A stretch of DNA of 23,693 bases from Sedimentisphaerales bacterium. Lineage in GTDB: Bacteria > Planctomycetota > Phycisphaerae > Sedimentisphaerales > SG8-4. Numbering within the stretch: position 1 is the first letter of the stretch; each line of letters begins with the position of its first letter. The translations under genes and the position numbers were made by a program. The notes under the pieces are model-generated. The model did no database searches, was not told the origin of the DNA, and saw only the letters and a list, made by a program, of their open reading frames with translations. Of the stretch, positions 1 through 7,926 are shown piece by piece. The stretch spans positions 1 through 23,693 of the forward strand of contig JAFGJR010000312.1 in the NCBI GenBank assembly GCA_016928975.1. The letters run 5' to 3'.

Positions 1-121
1 CCATTACCGGTCAAAGATTTCTCCAGCGGCCGAAAAGGCTGACCACAACATATAGGGGTAACTGGAGTCAGGTGTATAGCCCCAATTGGACAATTTCGGC
101 CGTCGGAATGCTCCGCTCGCG

Positions 122-265
122 TCAGGCGACGATAGTCTGATTGTCCGCGCTCTCAGCGGCGTCGGTGCCGTAGGTGACGGTGCCGGTCCCGCTGTTGTCA
201 TAGGACAGCAGCATGGTCTGAGAGCCGCTGTGATCTGACCGGCTGGAATACACCCGCGACTCTCA
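122..265 (-). pseudogene. Possible C-terminal remnant of a surface/secreted protein
   Basis: On the minus strand a 46-codon stretch is open between two in-frame TGA codons (265-263 and 124-122). It reads with a natural-looking composition: SGSQTMLLSYDNSGTG, followed by VTYGTDAAESADNQTIVA. The HSGSQTM-LLSYDN pattern resembles the 'SGSQSM-L-YDN' stretches I associate with LamG-like or carbohydrate-binding modules of planctomycete surface proteins. It has no convincing start codon (a GTG lies near its beginning) and no ribosome-binding site, and the upstream frame is closed, so it looks like the broken end of a larger gene. Other minus-strand frames are open here but have the composition of shadow frames. 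It could also be chance. Confidence 0.25.
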
Positions 266-327
266 TCGCAACGCCCGGGGTCACTGCAGAGACGCAACGT
301 TCTGCGTTTCAGCAGCCCAAGATTCTG

Positions 328-349
328 GAAACGCAGTATCTTGCGTTTC
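328..349. terminator. Hairpin at the 3' end of dprA
   Basis: A perfect 8-bp inverted repeat, GAAACGCA / TGCGTTTC, with a 6-base loop (336-341) begins at the dprA stop codon (351-349). A further copy of TGCGTTTC lies at 303-310. On the minus strand the stem is followed by only a weak T stretch, so it is a possible intrinsic terminator or 3'-end stabilising hairpin and not a clear rho-independent terminator. Confidence 0.35.
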
Positions 350-1503
350 TACCGGCGGGCGAACAGGTTCCCGGGTAAGTGTCTAATGAGCCCCTTCAGA
401 CGCAGAGAGACGAGCGCGGCGTTGACCGCGCCCGGCGGCAGGCTGGTCTCGGCAATGACTTCGTCGCTGTGCTGCGGTTCCTTGCCCAGGGTTTCGTAGA
501 TCTGCTTCTCGTGGCCTTTCAGGTTGACGCGAGCGACCTCGAACAACGGCGTTTCGGCCCTCTTGATGGCTTTCCTGGTTGTTAGCGCCGTGTGTTCTTT
601 CAATTGGTCGCCGATGTAGCCGAGGGCCTCCATGACGTCCTCGACCGATTCGACCAGCTTGGCGCCCTGCTTGATGAGTTGGTGGGAACCCTGGCTGAGC
701 GGTGAATCGACCTTGCCCGGCACCGCCATGACCTCTCGATTGCCCTCCAAGGCGGCCTGGGCGGTAATCAGAGCGCCGCTGCGCAGGCCCGCCTCGATCA
801 CGATGGCGCCGAGAGACAGCCCGGCGATGATCCGGTTGCGAGGCGGGAAGTTCTCCCGCAATGGCTCGTATCGCAGCGGAAGCTCGGAAATGCAGGCGCC
901 GCTGTGGCTTATCAGCTCGAAGAGCTTCTCGTTTTCCGGCGGAAAAATGTTGGCCAGGCCGCAGCCCTGCACAGCGATAGTCCGCCCTTGGGCGGCCAGG
1001 GCTCCCTGATGAGCAGCCGTGTCGATCCCGCGCGCCAGCCCCGAGACGATCGTGAATCCTGATGCCGCAAGCAGGTGCGCCAAGCGTGAGGCCTGCTCCT
1101 GTCCATAGATGCTGCATCGCCGCGATCCGACGATGGCGACCGCGAGGTTGTCTTCCCGACCCAGAGACCCCTTGACGTACAGCGCCGGCGGTGGGTCGTA
1201 GATTTGCTTGAGCACCGTCGGATAACGCGGATCCTGAAGGTGAACGATCCAGACACCGAGCTTCTCAGCCAGTTCCAGTTCCGCAGCCGCATCGAACTTC
1301 TCGCGCGTCGCCGCGATTCGCTCGGCGGTCTTGAACCCGATCCCATCGACCTGGGCCAGTTGGCCGATCGACGCACCCAAGGCCGCATCGACCGAGCCGA
1401 ATCGCTTGAGAATCCTGGCGAACGACACCGGCCCGACCCCGTCGGCTCGCGTGAGCTTGAGCCATTTCTCGATATCTGGCGAGTTTTCGGGAACTTGCGT
1501 CAT
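349..1503 (-). CDS. dprA: DNA-processing protein DprA (Smf)
   Basis: DprA binds incoming single-stranded DNA in the cytoplasm, protects it and loads RecA during natural transformation; it is also common in non-competent bacteria. From the ATG at 1503 the protein is 384 residues, normal for the family. Residues about 16-66 form helix-hairpin-helix motifs (DGVGPVSFARIL and VDGIGFKTAERIAA). A Rossmann-like DprA core covers about 90-295 and contains VGSRRCS, the SGLARGID motif (154-161), the FPPRNRIIAGLS motif (219-230) and RSGALITAQ. A C-terminal winged-helix domain spans about 323-384. The frame stays open upstream to 1740, but that stretch lacks family similarity and reads like non-coding DNA, so I placed the start at MTQVPENS. 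Only a weak purine stretch (GAGAG) precedes it. The gene stands alone and is divergent from the small membrane protein gene. Confidence 0.95.
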   Translation of the reverse strand: MTQVPENSPDIEKWLKLTRADGVGPVSFARILKRFGSVDAALGASIGQLAQVDGIGFKTAERIAATREKFDAAAELELAEKLGVWIVHLQDPRYPTVLKQIYDPPPALYVKGSLGREDNLAVAIVGSRRCSIYGQEQASRLAHLLAASGFTIVSGLARGIDTAAHQGALAAQGRTIAVQGCGLANIFPPENEKLFELISHSGACISELPLRYEPLRENFPPRNRIIAGLSLGAIVIEAGLRSGALITAQAALEGNREVMAVPGKVDSPLSQGSHQLIKQGAKLVESVEDVMEALGYIGDQLKEHTALTTRKAIKRAETPLFEVARVNLKGHEKQIYETLGKEPQHSDEVIAETSLPPGAVNAALVSLRLKGLIRHLPGNLFARR

Positions 1504-1620
1504 CGCTCTCGTTCCACTGTCTCCTATAATATGGCCGGAGTCTATCGGCCAACCAGCCGTCCTGCAAGCACAATTCAGGCTGGTCGCCAAACACCAGCTC
1601 TCGGGGATGGGGCGGGGCGT

Positions 1621-1651
1621 TTGGCTTTCCTGCATTTGTTTTCCATACTTT
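1621..1651 (+). promoter_or_regulatory. Weak candidate promoter for the small membrane protein gene
   Basis: TTGGCT (1621-1626) and TACTTT (1646-1651) are separated by 19 bp, which is longer than ideal. They lie about 70 bp upstream of the ATG at 1722 in an AT-richer patch. Matches to the sigma70 consensus are only moderate. Confidence 0.2.
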
Positions 1652-1721
1652 ATTGGGGCGCTGTCCTGGCGACCTGCGCGCGTTGCGAGTTCCGGGTGTC
1701 GGCCCTCGATGGGAGACGACC

Positions 1722-1895
1722 ATGAAGATGTGCAAGCCAACCACTTTCAAATACCTTGGCATCGGCTTCGCGTGCACTGTCATTGCGATGGCGATACTTC
1801 GCGTGGTCAATTCACTCGATGTCGCGCCGGCGGTGGCCGGGGCCATTCTGTTATCGCTGCTGGTAGCCTCGACAGAGGAAACACGCAAGGCATAA
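1722..1895 (+). CDS. Small two-helix membrane protein, function unknown
   Basis: This 57-residue ORF starts at ATG 1722 with a good Shine-Dalgarno sequence (GGGAG, 1711-1715, six bases before the ATG) and ends at TAA 1893-1895. The frame is open from 1653, but the SD supports the shorter start. Two hydrophobic segments are visible: YLGIGFACTVIAMAILRVV (about residues 9-27) and APAVAGAILLSLLVAS (about 36-51), joined by a short polar turn. The C-terminus is charged (TEETRKA). This is the pattern of a small inner-membrane protein. I do not recognise a family. It is divergent from dprA and convergent with the beta-helix protein gene. Confidence 0.55.
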   Translation: MKMCKPTTFKYLGIGFACTVIAMAILRVVNSLDVAPAVAGAILLSLLVASTEETRKA

Positions 1896-1935
1896 TACCC
1901 ACTGAGCGGCTTTGTCTCCGAGCTCATCCCACGTT

Positions 1936-1949
1936 CCCCGTCCGCGGGG
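1936..1949. terminator. Short GC hairpin between convergent genes
   Basis: CCCCG-TCCG-CGGGG forms a 5-bp stem with a 4-base loop, lying between the ends of the small membrane protein gene (1895) and the convergent beta-helix gene (2013). No T-run follows, so a terminator role is only a possibility. Confidence 0.2.
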
Positions 1950-2012
1950 CAGACTTCGGTTGTCGTGCGGACAGATCGTCCACCAGACCAGTGCGCTCGA
2001 ACCACTCCGGGA

Positions 2013-4247
2013 CTAGCGCCTTACATTCGTTACCATGCTGGTAATGGTGAAACTGGTGTACTTGGTGCCGGGGGTGTAGGTTCCACCTTCGTACAGACCG
2101 TCACGGACTACGCCCGTCGAACTGCCTCCGTAGTAGACATCATAGGTGGAACCTCTCAGGAGTTTGTCTGACGAAAATGCCACGGAGCTATACGATTTCG
2201 CGGGCGCGAAGCTGAGGACGTTCTCGCCGGCACTGTTCTGGATATGGACCATCGTGCCGCCCGCCAACGTGGTGTTGAAGGTCAGCAGGATGGAGTACTG
2301 CGTCGAGTTCGTACTGGGGGCCTGTGCCATGCCGGAGCTGCCGACCGCCAGGAGGAATCCGCCCGTGAGTTGGAACGAGGAATGATCCAGGGCGCCGTTC
2401 ATGTTGGTCGTGGGACCGTGGACGATGACCACGCCATCGGTCATCGCGATGGAACCATTGGAATCGATACCGTCGCCCGCGGCATAGACGGCAAGATAAC
2501 CGCCGTTGATATAGAGATAGCAATCGTTCCCCGTCACGGGCGTAGGCACAGGGTTGAATCCGCCTTGACCCGGCTGGCCGGGCTGACCCATACCGAAATT
2601 GTCACCGCCCGCGGCGACGTTGATACCGTCATCACTCGATACGATGTGAATGTTGCCGCCGTTGATGGTGATGTCGGCATCGGCACTCTCCAAGCCCTCG
2701 TAAGACTTGACAATGCTAATGTCTCCATCGTTGATGACTAAGTTGGCGTCCGCGTGCATGCCGTCGTCTCCGGAGGAGATAACATACGTACCGCCATTGA
2801 TGGTCACGGCCCCATTCGAGTGGATGGCGTCATCGGCGGAGTTGATGGTGAGGTTTCCGCTGTCGATCACTACACTGCCGACTCCCTTGATTCCTTTGGC
2901 AGATGCGCCTGCATCGACGCTGTTGTTGCTGCCGCCACCCGAGGATAGGGTAATCTCGCTATCGACGATCGTGACATCTGTTCCGGCCGAGACAGCATCA
3001 CCGCCAGCGGTAACGTCTATCATACCGTACCCAACGGAGAGACTCTCCACTGCAATGATGCCGTCGTCGCTTGAGATAATCTGGATATCCCCATCGTAAA
3101 TTGCGATAGTCGAACCTTCGATCCCCTCGTAAGACTTCGTAATGTCGATGCTGCCGCCGTTGATCTCCAGGGCGGCGCCGGCGTGGATGGCATCGTCTCG
3201 GGAGGCAATGGCAAACGTGCCTCCATTGATCACCAGGCTTCCATCTGAATGGACAGCATCGTCAACGGAGTCGATGGCGAGGTTCCCGCCGCCAATGACC
3301 ACGCTGACAACCGCCTTTATTCCCTTGGCAGATGTGCTCACACCGATCCTGTTGCGACTGCCGCCGCCAGAGAGCAGCCCGATTTCGCCGTCCGTGATGA
3401 TGACATCCGTTTCGGCCTGAATAGCGTCCGCTCCGGAGGTTATGCTCAATACGCCGGTCTCAATGGAAATGTATCCCATCGCGGCATCTTCATCATTGTC
3501 GGATTTGAGACCGTCCCCTCCGGCTTTCACGGTGGTCTTTCCGCCGCGAACGACAAGATAGTCCTTACCTCGGATTCCATCGTCCACTGCGTTTATGTCG
3601 ATGATACCGCCTGCGATTATGAGCCCGTCTTTGCTGGAGATGCCATCATTGACATCGGCACAAACGCTCAGCGAGCCGGCGCCGCAGATGGTGAGGTCAT
3701 CCTTGCTGAAGATTGCGGCATTGGGTTCGTTCACATCCGAGTCTGCGACAGTAGGTGATCTCCCGTCTGCGACGTAGTTTTCAGTATTTTCTGCGAGGAC
3801 GATAACCGTCTTCTTTGCGTTTTCTACGAAGAGGGGAGCGCTCGAAGAGCAACTGAGATAGGCCCCGTCCAGAATGAGTCTTACGGTCCCTTTGTTCTTG
3901 GAGTCCACGATGATCTGTCCATCGGCCAGAACGCCGCTCAGGCTATACGTACCTCCAGACGTAATTGTCATCTTGCTGCCGTCAACAGTCACACCGGCCC
4001 CATTTGCGATTATGGAGTCTCCATCAAGCGCGATTGGAACGACGTCAGAGCTATCCCAAACATAATCTTCCGGATCCTCATGATCCTTACTATTCGCCGC
4101 CAATGCGTCCGCGACAACGTCACCACTGCCCTGGGGATCCACAACCTGTCCATCACCAGGCTCTTGCGAGTAGGATGGGGCTGCCACCAGCAGCGCCACA
4201 ATGATGAATACCGCGGCAACACTCCCGATGGCCTTGGTTGTCAGCAT
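2013..4247 (-). CDS. Secreted Cthe_2159/DUF4353-type carbohydrate-binding beta-helix protein
   Basis: The 744-residue protein begins with a Sec signal peptide (MLTTKAIGSVAAVFIIVALL, predicted cleavage after about residue 27, near PSYSQ). The start is supported by AAGGAAA upstream of ATG 4247. Residues about 67-250 match my memory of the Cthe_2159 carbohydrate-binding family: a TSGGTYSLSGVLADGQIIV opening, LILDGAYLSCS, and the recurring 'DDGI..KD' and 'GGDGLKSDNDE' turns of a right-handed beta-helix that binds calcium and polygalacturonate-like glycans. Short rungs with GG/DDAIH/DDGI turns continue to about 600. Residues about 264-398 and 407-541 are two copies of one block. A Gly/Pro/Gln-rich linker (553-570) precedes the last rungs, and a beta-rich C-terminal domain (about 600-744) ends the protein. 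No C-terminal anchor is visible. It is a plausible T2SS cargo given the operon next to it (inference). Confidence 0.85.
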   Translation of the reverse strand: MLTTKAIGSVAAVFIIVALLVAAPSYSQEPGDGQVVDPQGSGDVVADALAANSKDHEDPEDYVWDSSDVVPIALDGDSIIANGAGVTVDGSKMTITSGGTYSLSGVLADGQIIVDSKNKGTVRLILDGAYLSCSSSAPLFVENAKKTVIVLAENTENYVADGRSPTVADSDVNEPNAAIFSKDDLTICGAGSLSVCADVNDGISSKDGLIIAGGIIDINAVDDGIRGKDYLVVRGGKTTVKAGGDGLKSDNDEDAAMGYISIETGVLSITSGADAIQAETDVIITDGEIGLLSGGGSRNRIGVSTSAKGIKAVVSVVIGGGNLAIDSVDDAVHSDGSLVINGGTFAIASRDDAIHAGAALEINGGSIDITKSYEGIEGSTIAIYDGDIQIISSDDGIIAVESLSVGYGMIDVTAGGDAVSAGTDVTIVDSEITLSSGGGSNNSVDAGASAKGIKGVGSVVIDSGNLTINSADDAIHSNGAVTINGGTYVISSGDDGMHADANLVINDGDISIVKSYEGLESADADITINGGNIHIVSSDDGINVAAGGDNFGMGQPGQPGQGGFNPVPTPVTGNDCYLYINGGYLAVYAAGDGIDSNGSIAMTDGVVIVHGPTTNMNGALDHSSFQLTGGFLLAVGSSGMAQAPSTNSTQYSILLTFNTTLAGGTMVHIQNSAGENVLSFAPAKSYSSVAFSSDKLLRGSTYDVYYGGSSTGVVRDGLYEGGTYTPGTKYTSFTITSMVTNVRR
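2625..3029 (-). repeat. Internal duplication, copy B (beta-helix protein residues 407-541)
   Basis: This block repeats 3054-3458 at an offset of 143 codons. Matching protein landmarks are GGDAVSAGTDV, SAKGIKGVGSVVI, DDAIHSNGAVTINGGT and IVKSYEGLE. Nucleotide identity persists locally: CCCTCGTAAGACTT occurs at 2695 and again at 3124, exactly 429 bp apart. Confidence 0.8.
3054..3458 (-). repeat. Internal duplication, copy A (beta-helix protein residues 264-398)
   Basis: This block pairs with 2625-3029. Landmarks are GADAIQAETDV, SAKGIKAVVSVVI, DDAVHSDGSLVINGGT and ITKSYEGIE. The two copies together add about 143 residues of beta-helix rungs. Confidence 0.8.
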
Positions 4248-4860
4248 TCCTGTTTCCTTTCCTGTTGAAACGGTTTGACAATGTGGGGAAGGACGACTGT
4301 CCCGTCCGCCACGAATGAAGGCACGAGAACGAGTTCAACCAGGTCGTCCAGCGCGACAATTTGGCATTTGGAAGGACCTCGACAACTCTCGTTTCTGCCT
4401 GTTTGCACCTGTTCTCTTCCGAAAGGTCCGCAGGTGTCTTTTCTGCCCAGTTCCTTTCCGATTCCCTGTTTCCGGTCCTATCGCGTTGGCGAGTTCCCTC
4501 CCATCCTGACGTGCCCAGAGAAAACGAGCGCGAGGCCGATTCCTGCGAAACGCCTACTACGACAGTGCCTCGCATTGCGGAATGGTGACACCTAGACGTC
4601 GGGATTCTCTGCAATTGGCCCTCGTGCGGGCGATTCGCTCAAGAAGCGCTCTTTGTGGAGGCCGACACGGGAAAAGGTTGCGGTCTGCATAAGTAATTGT
4701 GATGTAAAGAGTTGCGTGCGCAGGCGGGAGCAAGAAGGGGTGCGCACGGCCCGCCATTTGCTTGTTTCACGAAGTGCCATGCTGTCAGCGAGCATGGAGG
4801 CGTGCCGAACCACCTTCGCAGATATGTGTCGGGCCGCCCGTCGTTCTGTTTGGGGAGAAT
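4248..4860. other. Non-coding stretch between T2SS operon and beta-helix gene
   Basis: The 613 bp between the gspM stop (4861) and the beta-helix start (4247) contain only short overlapping ORFs on both strands, Arg/Ser/Pro-rich and without ribosome-binding sites, which I read as shadows. The stretch must hold the beta-helix promoter and the end of the T2SS transcript, but I found no convincing -35/-10 pair. The only clear structure is the hairpin at 4777-4797. Confidence 0.5.
4777..4797. terminator. Hairpin downstream of gspM
   Basis: CCATGCT and AGCATGG form a perfect 7-bp stem with a 7-base loop, about 65 bp beyond the gspM stop on the minus strand. There is no T-run after it, so it may be a weak terminator or processing hairpin for the T2SS transcript. 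Confidence 0.3.
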
Positions 4861-5418
4861 TCACGGCCGGAGCGAACCGGCGGCGACAGCATTATGGGTG
4901 AGGCGGGGACTGCAAATCTGCAGCGTCGAGTCGAGCAGTGTCGTCTCGCTGCGGTTCTTCTGAACATGCAGACTCCCGATTTGAGCGACGACCCCTGAGT
5001 TTTCAACGGCGTCGAGGAAATTGACGAGCTGACGCAGCGAGACACCCCTGAGATCAATGGTGACGCTCGTCTCGGTGTACCCCGGTTGCGGCTGGAGTGC
5101 GTCCTGTCGCATCGTAAGTACGTGGCCCGCGAGCTTGTGCTGCTCGATCAGCGATTCCAGGAAGGGTAGCAGCTCAAACGCGGGGTCCTGCCGGGTGATA
5201 CGTGCCTGGATGCTCTCGAATTCCTCTCGCAGCGCCGTATACTCGGCGCTTTTGGCGCGGACCTCCGCGAGTTCGCTCTGCTTCTCGGGTATGACACGTT
5301 CGAGCGTGCGGATCCGGTCCTGGGCGGGTTTGACCGCGAATCCGTAGACCGCCCAGGCGGCGACGACGGCCGTCATGCTGATGGCGAGCGTTCGTTCTCT
5401 TCCGGTCAAGTGTAGCAT
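4861..5418 (-). CDS. gspM: Type II secretion system protein GspM (PilO-like)
   Basis: GspM is a bitopic inner-membrane component that pairs with GspL in the T2SS assembly platform. This 185-residue protein has one N-terminal membrane helix (about residues 10-29, AISMTAVVAAWAVYGF). A charged coiled-coil-like stretch (about 34-75) follows, then a ferredoxin-like periplasmic domain with the PilO/GspM pattern (VTIDLRGVSLRQLVNFLDAVE, within about 118-140). Its ATG follows the gspL stop directly (TAGATG), so translation is probably coupled. It is the last gene of the operon, the usual position of gspM. The assignment rests on topology and position as much as sequence; PilO is the alternative name for the same fold. 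Confidence 0.8.
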   Translation of the reverse strand: MLHLTGRERTLAISMTAVVAAWAVYGFAVKPAQDRIRTLERVIPEKQSELAEVRAKSAEYTALREEFESIQARITRQDPAFELLPFLESLIEQHKLAGHVLTMRQDALQPQPGYTETSVTIDLRGVSLRQLVNFLDAVENSGVVAQIGSLHVQKNRSETTLLDSTLQICSPRLTHNAVAAGSLRP

Positions 5419-6888
5419 CTATGGCACCGTTCTTCGGGTAGATAGAGACAGGGTAAAAAGCACCTTTCCCATTTCTTTCTTCGGATTCGGGCCGTCGACG
5501 ATATCGAAGCCGGGAACCGCTTCGAGCGTGCGTTGCCAGTCGGACAGGGCAGCGAAGGAGTCGCAGCGGCCTATCACGCGGACCGAATCGCTTGCGATCA
5601 GGAGGTCGTCGATCACCAGGCTGCCATCCGGGGGACGGTGGGCGCTCAGCGCCTGTAGAACCTCCAGCGGTGTTAACCGTCCGGGTTGAAACGACGTCAA
5701 CACGGCGCAATCATCGCGGAACGAATCGAGCTTCTGTTGGAGCTGCGCCAGAGGGTTGACGATGCCTTTCTCTTCGGGCAGGGTTTGTCGGAAGATGTCT
5801 CGCTCGTGCGCCTTTGCTTTGGCGTATCGCGACTCCAGGTGTGACAGCCGCAGGAACATGCCGATGATCCAGACCGCGACGATGGCGGTCAGCAAGACGC
5901 CGCAGGTGGCCAATTCTCTTCGAACGTTGGCACGCGGTGTTGTCCGCGTCTTGTAGGGCGTGAGAAAGTTGATCCTGCCGGATGGGGCTGGTAGCAGCAT
6001 CCGCAAGGCGAGCCCTTCGGCCACGCATATCGGAAAGCCGGCCTCGTCTTCTGCGGGGGCGGCAATCCGCGCGTACGGGTCCACCACGGTTGTTCGGCAG
6101 CCAATTTCGCTTTCGATCATGGCGGCGAGAGGCTGGGCGGTCTTCGGCGCACAAACGAGAAAGACGTGGAGGTCAGTATCCGGATCGACGTCAAATAGCT
6201 TGCGCCAGGTGATATCGACTTCACGGCTCAGGACGTCAGTGACTTGTCTGGCGAGCGCGTCCGCCTCGCAGTCGCGGGGCACGGCGATGGGGATATTCCT
6301 GACCATGAGGATTTCGCCGTCTTGCGCAATCGCCAGGCTCAGAAGCCATTCATCCACGCAGCAGAGCAGGGCGATTCCTTGCTTGGCCTCGGGATGGTTG
6401 ACGGCCAAGGCCGTGTGGGCGGCGGTGATGGCCGTGTCGACGACCGTCGGTCGTATGCGGGCCTCACCCAGCAGGTGCAGCTCTTCCCGGAGCAACTCGC
6501 TGGATGTCGCCGCAACCAGAACTGAGTGACGCTTGTTCTCCAGCGGACGGGTGGAACAGACCTGCACGATAGCCTCGTCACCCGGGATGGGGAAGTTGTC
6601 CCTCAGAATCGAGTTGTCCGTCTCTGCGAGTTTCTTTAGCGTCGAGGCGTTGATCTCCGCGTCGGCGAAGAAAACCGCGTGGTGGGGTAGCGAGACGGCC
6701 ACGTCGGCCTTGCGATCGAAGCCGTGCACGCCGGTCAGTTGGCGGAGAATGTCGACCGGCGAGTCCGTACTCCGGCGTGTTTGCATCCCGAAGGTTCTCT
6801 CGACGCGGAAACCCTCGGACGTGCGCGCCATCTGCACGACACGGACGTGGTAACGTCCTATGTCTATACCGATCGATCTGTTAGCCAT
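5419..6888 (-). CDS. gspL: Type II secretion system protein GspL (PilM-type actin fold plus periplasmic domain)
   Basis: GspL links the cytoplasmic ATPase GspE to the inner-membrane platform. The 489-residue protein starts with an actin-like PilM/GspL domain: GIDIGRYHVRVVQM near the N-terminus (phosphate-loop-like IDIG at 8-11), SLPHHAVFFADAEI at about 66-79, and a VVDTAITAAHTAL segment at about 149-161. A single transmembrane helix lies at about 327-346 (TCGVLLTAIVAVWIIGMFL), followed by a coiled coil and a PilN/GspL-like periplasmic domain ending in a beta-rich region (residues 400-489). It sits between gspK and gspM, 42 bp after gspK. It reads as a natural fusion of PilM-like and PilN-like parts, which is how GspL is organised. 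Confidence 0.87.
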   Translation of the reverse strand: MANRSIGIDIGRYHVRVVQMARTSEGFRVERTFGMQTRRSTDSPVDILRQLTGVHGFDRKADVAVSLPHHAVFFADAEINASTLKKLAETDNSILRDNFPIPGDEAIVQVCSTRPLENKRHSVLVAATSSELLREELHLLGEARIRPTVVDTAITAAHTALAVNHPEAKQGIALLCCVDEWLLSLAIAQDGEILMVRNIPIAVPRDCEADALARQVTDVLSREVDITWRKLFDVDPDTDLHVFLVCAPKTAQPLAAMIESEIGCRTTVVDPYARIAAPAEDEAGFPICVAEGLALRMLLPAPSGRINFLTPYKTRTTPRANVRRELATCGVLLTAIVAVWIIGMFLRLSHLESRYAKAKAHERDIFRQTLPEEKGIVNPLAQLQQKLDSFRDDCAVLTSFQPGRLTPLEVLQALSAHRPPDGSLVIDDLLIASDSVRVIGRCDSFAALSDWQRTLEAVPGFDIVDGPNPKKEMGKVLFTLSLSTRRTVP

Positions 6889-6930
6889 GATCCAGTCTTT
6901 CGCCCTTCCCCCGAAGCCGAAACAGAGCGC

Positions 6931-7926
6931 CTATACACGAGACTCTCTGTACAGAACAATATCGACATTTCCGGCTCGCGTATTTCTTCGCAAGACGGCC
7001 TCAATGCGACAGCGGTGGTCGCCAACGGTTCCCGACGCACAGACGCGGTAGTACGGCTCGGCGGAACTGACGGCGACGCTGTCTTTGATTGCCTCATAAA
7101 TATTATCGGTCATACCCGGCACGTCTCTGAGTTCAGATACGTTCTGGAACGGCTTGAACTCGCGTCGTTGGACGATCATCTGAGCCAGGGTGGAATCCAT
7201 CTGCTCGCTGAGGCACTCGATGACGAGCTTCGGGGCGGCATTGATGTTGACGCGTCCGTCGCCCGTGGTGGTCAGGAAGTCGCGCAGGCGTTGGAAGACC
7301 TGCGGTGTCACGCCCCTGATCTGGAGCAACTCGTCGGTGACATCTATCGGTTGGTTCCTGCACGAGCAGGGCGGATCAAGGGTATCGTAGTAGCTGCTCT
7401 CGGCCCCGAGGCTCTCGACCTTCACAAAGGGCAGTTGCGTAACCTCGTCGTCGCGGTCCGTCCAGTCGATGATGGCGGCGGCGAGGCCGTATCCGATTCG
7501 CTCCGCGTCGGGCTGCTGACGGTTGAGGAGGTCGATGAGCTTGAGGAACTGATCGATGCGTTTTCGATTGATCGTGCCGTTCTTATCCTTGAGCGTGTTG
7601 ATGTTGAGCCGCCCGCTTTCATCAGTGATGGTCAGCGAGCAAGTTCCATCGCCGATGGAGAACACCTCTTTGCCGCGGCGCAGCCTGTCAAACCTGGGAT
7701 CTGCGTAGAGGTTGTTGGCGTCCCTGACTGCCGCGACGGCAATGCTCACGCCCGCACGCGCGCAGTTCCTCGCCTGCTCGGAATCGCGGAAACCGTCGGC
7801 GACAACCAGGCTGGTGCGGCTCTTCCGGCTGAAACCGAACAGCACGGCCGACATCAGGATCACCATCCCCAGTACCAGGACGAGGACGAGGCCGCTTCGT
7901 TCGTGTTTGCGTGTTCTACGTCTCAT
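6931..7926 (-). CDS. gspK: Type II secretion minor pseudopilin GspK
   Basis: GspK caps the pseudopilus tip together with GspI and GspJ. The 331-residue protein has a basic leader (MRRRTRKHERSG), a likely prepilin-peptidase site after Gly12, and a hydrophobic helix starting LVLVLVLGMVILM. It lacks Glu at position +5 of the mature protein, which is the known GspK exception. The large globular domain is typical: an E-S-G-R-(L/I)-N-(I/L)-N element (DESGRLNINTL), a DWTDRDDE stretch that resembles the GspK Ca-binding/acidic region, helical SAM-like inserts and a second RVNINAAP motif. The start overlaps the gspJ stop (ATGA). Confidence 0.93.
   Translation of the reverse strand: MRRRTRKHERSGLVLVLVLGMVILMSAVLFGFSRKSRTSLVVADGFRDSEQARNCARAGVSIAVAAVRDANNLYADPRFDRLRRGKEVFSIGDGTCSLTITDESGRLNINTLKDKNGTINRKRIDQFLKLIDLLNRQQPDAERIGYGLAAAIIDWTDRDDEVTQLPFVKVESLGAESSYYDTLDPPCSCRNQPIDVTDELLQIRGVTPQVFQRLRDFLTTTGDGRVNINAAPKLVIECLSEQMDSTLAQMIVQRREFKPFQNVSELRDVPGMTDNIYEAIKDSVAVSSAEPYYRVCASGTVGDHRCRIEAVLRRNTRAGNVDIVLYRESRV

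Noticed and set aside
2625..3458. Possible CRISPR-like or satellite repeat because of regular DNA repetition
   Set aside because: The repeats are long, coding, in frame and diverged, which fits protein domain duplication and not a spacer array.
2244..3758. Plus-strand open frames antisense to the beta-helix gene
   Set aside because: They mirror the repetitive beta-helix codons on the opposite strand and repeat with the same period, as expected of shadows.
4592..4963. Several 80-90 residue open frames in the gspM/beta-helix gap
   Set aside because: They overlap each other on both strands, some run into gspM antisense, and none has an SD or protein-like hydrophobic pattern.
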